The notes under the pieces are model-generated. The model was given only the letters and a program-made list of their open reading frames with translations. It searched no databases and was not told the DNA's origin. The translations under genes and the position numbers were made by a program. Shown here in pieces: positions 13,785 through 17,320 of a stretch of 17,320 nt of DNA (position 1 is the stretch's first letter; the number at the start of each line of letters is the position of its first letter). Source of the DNA: Microbacteriaceae bacterium UBA1487. Lineage in GTDB: Bacteria; Actinomycetota; Actinomycetes; Actinomycetales; Microbacteriaceae. The stretch covers positions 4,581-21,900 of the forward strand of contig DCRR01000013.1 in the NCBI GenBank assembly GCA_002325245.1. Direction: 5' to 3'.

Positions 13785-14594
13785 TTACCGCGCCTTGAGC
13801 GCCGCGTCGTAGAGCTCCTTGCGTGAGAGTCCCGTCAGCTCGGCCACCTCGGCGCTCGCCTCCTTGAGGCGCGAGCCTTCGGAAACGAGGGTGAGGACGC
13901 GGGCCACCCCCTCGTCGATCGACGCCTCGACCGGTTCGGCCCCGGCGACGACCAGCACGATCTCGCCGCGGGCGCCGTCCGCGAACAGCTCCGCCAGCTC
14001 GGCGAGCGTGCCGCGCGCGACCTCCTCGTGCAGCTTGGTGAGTTCGCGGCAGACGGCCGCGCGGCGATCCTCGCCAAACGCCGTCGCCGCATCTTGCAGG
14101 GCGTCGCCGATGCGGTGCGGGCTCTCGAAGAACACGAGCGTGCGCGCTTCGGCGGCGACCGCCCGGAACGACGCGACCCGGCCCTTGCGCGGCACGAAGC
14201 CCTCGAAGGCGAACCGGTCGGTGGGCAGCCCGCTGAGCGCGAGCGCCGTCAGCACCGCACTCGGTCCGGGGATCGCGGTCACCGTCACCCCGGCGGCGAC
14301 CGCGGTCTGCACGAGCACGAAGCCGGGGTCGCTCACGGTCGGCATTCCGGCATCCGTCAGCACCAGGATGTCGGCCTCCCGTGCCTCCTCGGCCAGCGAT
14401 GCGGCGCGCTCGCGCTCGTTGTGCTCGTGCAGCGCCACCAGGCGCGGACGGTTATCGACGCCGAGCGCGCGCATCAGCTGGATCGCCGTGCGGGTGTCCT
14501 CCGCGGCGATCGTCTCGGCGTTCTGCAGCGCCTCGATCAGCCGGCGGGAGGCGTCGCCAAGATTGCCGATGGGCGTCGCGGCGAGGATGAGCAC
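13785..14594 (-). CDS. rsmI: 16S rRNA 2'-O-ribose methyltransferase (C1402)
   Basis: This 269-residue enzyme uses S-adenosylmethionine to methylate the ribose of C1402 in 16S rRNA, in the decoding centre. The tetrapyrrole-methylase-like fold is evident: LILAATPIGNLGDASRR at the start, AEDTRT near residue 36, VLTDAGMPTVSDPG, IPGPSAVLTALALSGLPTDRF and FFESPHRIGDAL. The size is normal. The GTG start at 14594 has AGGAG nine bases upstream and gives the expected first residues; a nearby ATG at 14602 is out of frame. It is divergent from pmt and convergent with the lyase gene, only 19 bases from its stop, with no terminator visible between. In many actinobacteria rsmI lies beside pmt and near metG, which is how the island boundaries are inferred. 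Confidence 0.96.
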   Translation of the reverse strand: MLILAATPIGNLGDASRRLIEALQNAETIAAEDTRTAIQLMRALGVDNRPRLVALHEHNERERAASLAEEAREADILVLTDAGMPTVSDPGFVLVQTAVAAGVTVTAIPGPSAVLTALALSGLPTDRFAFEGFVPRKGRVASFRAVAAEARTLVFFESPHRIGDALQDAATAFGEDRRAAVCRELTKLHEEVARGTLAELAELFADGARGEIVLVVAGAEPVEASIDEGVARVLTLVSEGSRLKEASAEVAELTGLSRKELYDAALKAR

Positions 14595-14607
14595 GCGTCC
14601 ATTCTCC

Positions 14608-14619
14608 TAGCATGAGCGG
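14608..14619 (+). promoter_or_regulatory. Probable leaderless promoter of pmt (-10 element)
   Basis: TAGCAT (14608-14613) fits TANNNT and is six bases from the GTG start at 14620. No ribosome binding site precedes the start. On the opposite strand the same bases hold the AGGAG site of rsmI, so the two genes share a very compact control region. Confidence 0.5.
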
Positions 14620-16125
14620 GTGATCGTCTCGCGACTCCCGACCTGGGTGGGCCCGGCAGCCGTCATGGCCGTCGCCGCGGCGACCCGGTTGTGGGCGCTC
14701 GACCGCCCGCACGAGCTCGTCTTCGACGAGACCTACTACGTCAAAGACGCCTACACGCTGATGAACCTCGGCTACGAGGGATCGTGGGGCGAGGGCGCGA
14801 ACGAGAGCTTCGAGAGCGGCAACCCGGACGTCTACTCGTCGAATCCGTCGTTCATCGCTCACCCGCCGCTCGGCAAGTGGATCATCGCCGCGGGGCTCGC
14901 CGCGTTCGGTGCCGAGTCGAGCTGGGGCTGGCGGATCGGGATCGCCGTGACCGGCATCCTGCTCGTCGCCGTCACGATGTTCGCCGCCCACCTGCTGTTC
15001 CACCGCCCGCTGCTGACGACGATCGCGGGCGGGCTGATGGCGATCGACGGCAACGCGATCGTGCTGAGCCGCGTCGCCCTGCTGGACAGCGCCCTCGCCC
15101 TGTTCGCCCTGCTCGGGGCGTGCTTCATGCTGCTCGACCGGATGCAGGCGCGCGGGCGACTCGCCGCCTGGGCGGCGTCCGGCGACGGGACGGTGGCCGT
15201 GCGGGAGTGGGGACCGGTGTTCTGGGCGAGACCGTGGCTGCTCGCCGCGGCCCTCACCTTCGGTCTCGCCTCGGCCGTCAAGTGGAACGGGCTCTACTTC
15301 CTGGCGGTGTTCGGGATCTACTCGGTCGTGGCCGACGCGCTCGACCGCCGGCGCGCGGGCGTGGACCTCTGGGCCAGCGGCGCGCTGCTGCGCCAGGCGC
15401 CGGTCAACGCCGTGCTGCTCGTGCCGCTCGCGCTGCTCGTCAACGTCGTCAGCTGGACCGGCTGGTTCGTCACCGACGGCGGCTACTACCGGCGCTGGGT
15501 CGAGGGGGGCGGCGAGGCCTGGACGGGGCTGCTCTCGTGGGTGCCGATCGACGTGCAGAACTGGTGGCACTACCAGGCCTCGATGTACGGATATCACGTC
15601 GGTGAGAACACGCCGCACTCCTACCAGGCGAGCCCGCTCGGCTGGCTGCTGCTGGTGCGGCCGACGAGCATGTACTACGAGGACTTCGGCGACGGCACGG
15701 CGGCCGAGATCCTCGACCTCGGGAATCCGCTGATCTGGTGGGCGGGAACGGCCGCGCTCATCGCGGTGCTGGTGCGCTTCGGCTGGCTGCTTCGGCACGG
15801 CCGGGAGGCCCGCGCCGAGGCCTTCATCCTCACCGGCATGGCGGCCGGCTACCTGCCCTGGATGCTGTACCTGCACCGCACGGTGTTCCAGTTCTACACG
15901 ATCGCCTTCGAGGCGTTTCTGGTGCTCGCGCTCGTCGCGGCGATCGCGCTGCTGATCGGCCCGCCGGGCGCCGAGCGCCGTGCGTTCGCCGTCGGACGCG
16001 GGCTGGTCGCGGTGTTCCTGGTCGCCGCGGCCGCGCTCAGCGTGTTCTTCTGGCCGCTGTGGATCGGCGAGCCGATTCCGATCGGCTACCTGCGCGCGCA
16101 CTACTGGTTCACCAGCTGGATTTAA
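14620..16125 (+). CDS. pmt: Protein O-mannosyltransferase (GT39 family, Pmt)
   Basis: This 501-residue polytopic membrane enzyme transfers mannose from polyprenyl-phosphomannose to Ser/Thr of proteins being exported by Sec. The first membrane segment is followed by an extracytoplasmic loop with the essential Asp36-Glu37 in VFDETYYVKDAY, then HPPLGKW at 81-87, both hallmarks of the PMT family. Later features include AVKWNGLYFLAVFG, the WHYQASMYGYHV segment, and PWMLYLHRTVFQFYT near the C-terminus. Length is close to that of Mycobacterium tuberculosis Rv1002c. Start GTG 14620 follows a leaderless-type -10. It is divergent from rsmI. The secreted repeat protein downstream, on the same strand, is of the kind such enzymes modify, though that link is only inferred. 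Confidence 0.94.
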   Translation: MIVSRLPTWVGPAAVMAVAAATRLWALDRPHELVFDETYYVKDAYTLMNLGYEGSWGEGANESFESGNPDVYSSNPSFIAHPPLGKWIIAAGLAAFGAESSWGWRIGIAVTGILLVAVTMFAAHLLFHRPLLTTIAGGLMAIDGNAIVLSRVALLDSALALFALLGACFMLLDRMQARGRLAAWAASGDGTVAVREWGPVFWARPWLLAAALTFGLASAVKWNGLYFLAVFGIYSVVADALDRRRAGVDLWASGALLRQAPVNAVLLVPLALLVNVVSWTGWFVTDGGYYRRWVEGGGEAWTGLLSWVPIDVQNWWHYQASMYGYHVGENTPHSYQASPLGWLLLVRPTSMYYEDFGDGTAAEILDLGNPLIWWAGTAALIAVLVRFGWLLRHGREARAEAFILTGMAAGYLPWMLYLHRTVFQFYTIAFEAFLVLALVAAIALLIGPPGAERRAFAVGRGLVAVFLVAAAALSVFFWPLWIGEPIPIGYLRAHYWFTSWI

Positions 16126-16138
16126 ACTCAGCTTCACC

Positions 16139-16168
16139 CTGTTGCGCTGCGCGCGGCGGCGCTACAGT
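16139..16168 (+). promoter_or_regulatory. Candidate promoter of the Ig-repeat protein gene
   Basis: TACAGT (16163-16168) is a fair -10, with CTGTTG (16139-16144) 18 bases upstream as a weak -35. The leader to ATG 16212 would be about 37 bases. The GC-rich spacer can also fold on itself, so the call is tentative. Confidence 0.35.
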
Positions 16169-16211
16169 GTTGTCACCCTGCACCCGAAGCAGAGTCCCGT
16201 TGGAGTCCCCC

Positions 16212-17320
16212 ATGCCTGCTCCACGTTCCTCCCCTGCTCTGCCGTCACCGCATCGCCGCGCCGTCGGCTTCGTCGCGCCGCTGCTCGCGATCTCGGTCAT
16301 CGTGTTCGGAGCCGCGCCCGCCGCCATGGCCGCCCCCGATGCGCCGGTCATCGTCTCGCCGGGCGATGGCGCGACCACGGCCGGCAGCACGGCGACGATC
16401 AGCGGCACCGTCGCGGACTGGGGCGGGGCGGGCGGCTACGTCGAGGTCACGGCCACCCACGACGGCACCGTCGTCGGCTCCTGCGACTCCGGATGGCTGG
16501 AGTACTACGACACCGAGTGGTCCTGCGACGTCGAACTGCTGCTCGGCGACAACACCGTCACCGCGCAGACCTTCGCCGGTGAGGAGGAGATCGGCGGCAC
16601 CGACCAGATCACGATCACGCGCGGCGGCACGCAGGCACCCGCGATCGGCTCCCCGGCGCCCGACGCCGCGGTCGAGACCGGCGGCATGAGCTTCTCGGGC
16701 ACGGGACCCGCGCTCGGACGCGTCGACCTCGGCCACTCGGACGGCGAGGGGTTCACGTCGTGGTGCGACGTCGGCGTCGCCCTCGACGGCACCTGGAGCT
16801 GCACCGTCGACCCGATCGCCCCGGGCTACTACGACGTCGGCATCGAGGCGACGCAGATCGACGGCACCCCCGACTCCAGCGCGTGGCAGACGCTCGAGAT
16901 CTATCCGCACAAGCCCGAGGTGACGATCTCGGCGGGCCCGGGTTCGCTCGAATCGATCACGACCGCCACCTCCGGCGGCGACGCGGGTGCGACCTGGCGC
17001 CAGTTCGACAGCGACTCGGCCACCGGCTTCTGGCGCTGCCCGGCAGGCTGGAGCGGCGACTACGGGGAGGACCGGCCCGACGCCGGACCCGAGGTCGACT
17101 GCGCCGTGCCGAACCCGATGCCCGGCACCTACCTGCTGTCGAGCGTCGACTTCGACAACGAGACTCACTCCTTCGACCGCGGCGATCTGGTCCGCGTGCC
17201 CGCGATCCCCGAGATCACGGAAGTCGTGGCGAATGCGGACGGCTCGCTCACGCTGCGCGGCACCGTCGACCCGACCTGGGAGAGCCCGTTCCCCACCGTC
17301 CACGAGGGCAGCACCGTGGT
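16212..17320 (+). CDS. Secreted protein with tandem Ig-like domains (runs off window)
   Basis: About 369 N-terminal residues are visible with no stop before the right edge. A signal peptide is clear: a basic N-terminus (HRRAVG), a hydrophobic core FVAPLLAISVIVFGAA, and a likely cleavage at AAMA-AP near residue 39. The rest is built of beta-rich repeats of roughly 90-110 residues, opening with segments such as PVIVSPGDGATT, PAIGSPAPDAAVE, PEVTISAGPG and PEITEVVANADG, each followed by an SGTV/SFSGTG/LRGTV-like strand. Paired cysteines in the first three repeats suggest disulfides. This is the pattern of actinobacterial surface or secreted Ig-like proteins; binding partner unknown. GGAG sits six bases before ATG 16212. 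It follows pmt by 86 bases and could be one of its substrates. Confidence 0.8.
   Translation, partial: MPAPRSSPALPSPHRRAVGFVAPLLAISVIVFGAAPAAMAAPDAPVIVSPGDGATTAGSTATISGTVADWGGAGGYVEVTATHDGTVVGSCDSGWLEYYDTEWSCDVELLLGDNTVTAQTFAGEEEIGGTDQITITRGGTQAPAIGSPAPDAAVETGGMSFSGTGPALGRVDLGHSDGEGFTSWCDVGVALDGTWSCTVDPIAPGYYDVGIEATQIDGTPDSSAWQTLEIYPHKPEVTISAGPGSLESITTATSGGDAGATWRQFDSDSATGFWRCPAGWSGDYGEDRPDAGPEVDCAVPNPMPGTYLLSSVDFDNETHSFDRGDLVRVPAIPEITEVVANADGSLTLRGTVDPTWESPFPTVHEGSTV

Noticed and set aside
14452..16137. 561-residue open frame on the minus strand opposite pmt
   Set aside because: The translation is low-complexity, rich in Arg, Glu, Gly and His, with no recognisable domain. It is the GC-driven antisense shadow of the membrane protein gene and overlaps rsmI.
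16245..17303. 352-residue minus-strand frame at the right end
   Set aside because: The plus strand carries a gene with ribosome site, signal peptide and repeated Ig-like strands; the minus frame is Arg/Asp/Gly/Ala-rich with no domain.

Overview
The window reads as high-GC actinobacterial chromosome, most likely a Microbacteriaceae-type organism. This rests on the protein character of MetRS, RsmI and protein-O-mannosyltransferase, on the GTG starts, on promoters that look leaderless (TANNNT six or seven bases before RTG), and on a carbohydrate ABC importer with no ATPase gene of its own. The genus is an inference.

Layout. Two housekeeping flanks enclose a carbohydrate island of about 13 kb. 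Left flank: the 5' third of metG (minus, running off the window). Right flank: rsmI (minus), pmt (plus, divergent from rsmI) and the start of a secreted Ig-repeat protein (plus, running off the window). The island between metG and rsmI (about 624-13784) contains: a minus-strand operon of permease, permease, sugar-binding lipoprotein and a LamG-like protein (4672 to 629); a divergent IclR regulator (4808-5578); a tightly overlapping minus-strand operon of RraA-like enzyme, SDR, KDPG aldolase and KDG kinase (8690 to 5688); a divergent glucarate-dehydratase-like enolase-superfamily gene (8832-10022); and a secreted family 8 polysaccharide lyase with a duplicated N-terminal beta-sandwich module (10136-13765).

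How the genes fit together. The lyase cuts a uronic-acid-containing polysaccharide outside the cell. The lipoprotein and the two permeases import oligosaccharides, probably powered by a shared ATPase encoded elsewhere. The SDR, dehydratase and RraA-like enzyme are proposed to lead to 2-keto-3-deoxygluconate, which KdgK and Eda convert to pyruvate and glyceraldehyde 3-phosphate. A common motif, TGTTGCA-N5-TGCAACA, complete or with one degenerate half, lies in all three control regions of the island. The IclR protein is its likely reader, so the locus looks like one self-contained substrate-induced regulon.

The most noteworthy points are the shared operator set, the absence of the usual unsaturated-uronyl hydrolase and KduI steps while a dehydratase and an RraA-like enzyme are present, the exact 204-residue duplication in the lyase, an apparently cytoplasmic LamG protein, and a metG promoter buried in the 3' end of the last island gene. 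No RNA gene, CRISPR array, integrase or insertion sequence was seen, and no gap above 300 bases lacks a gene.
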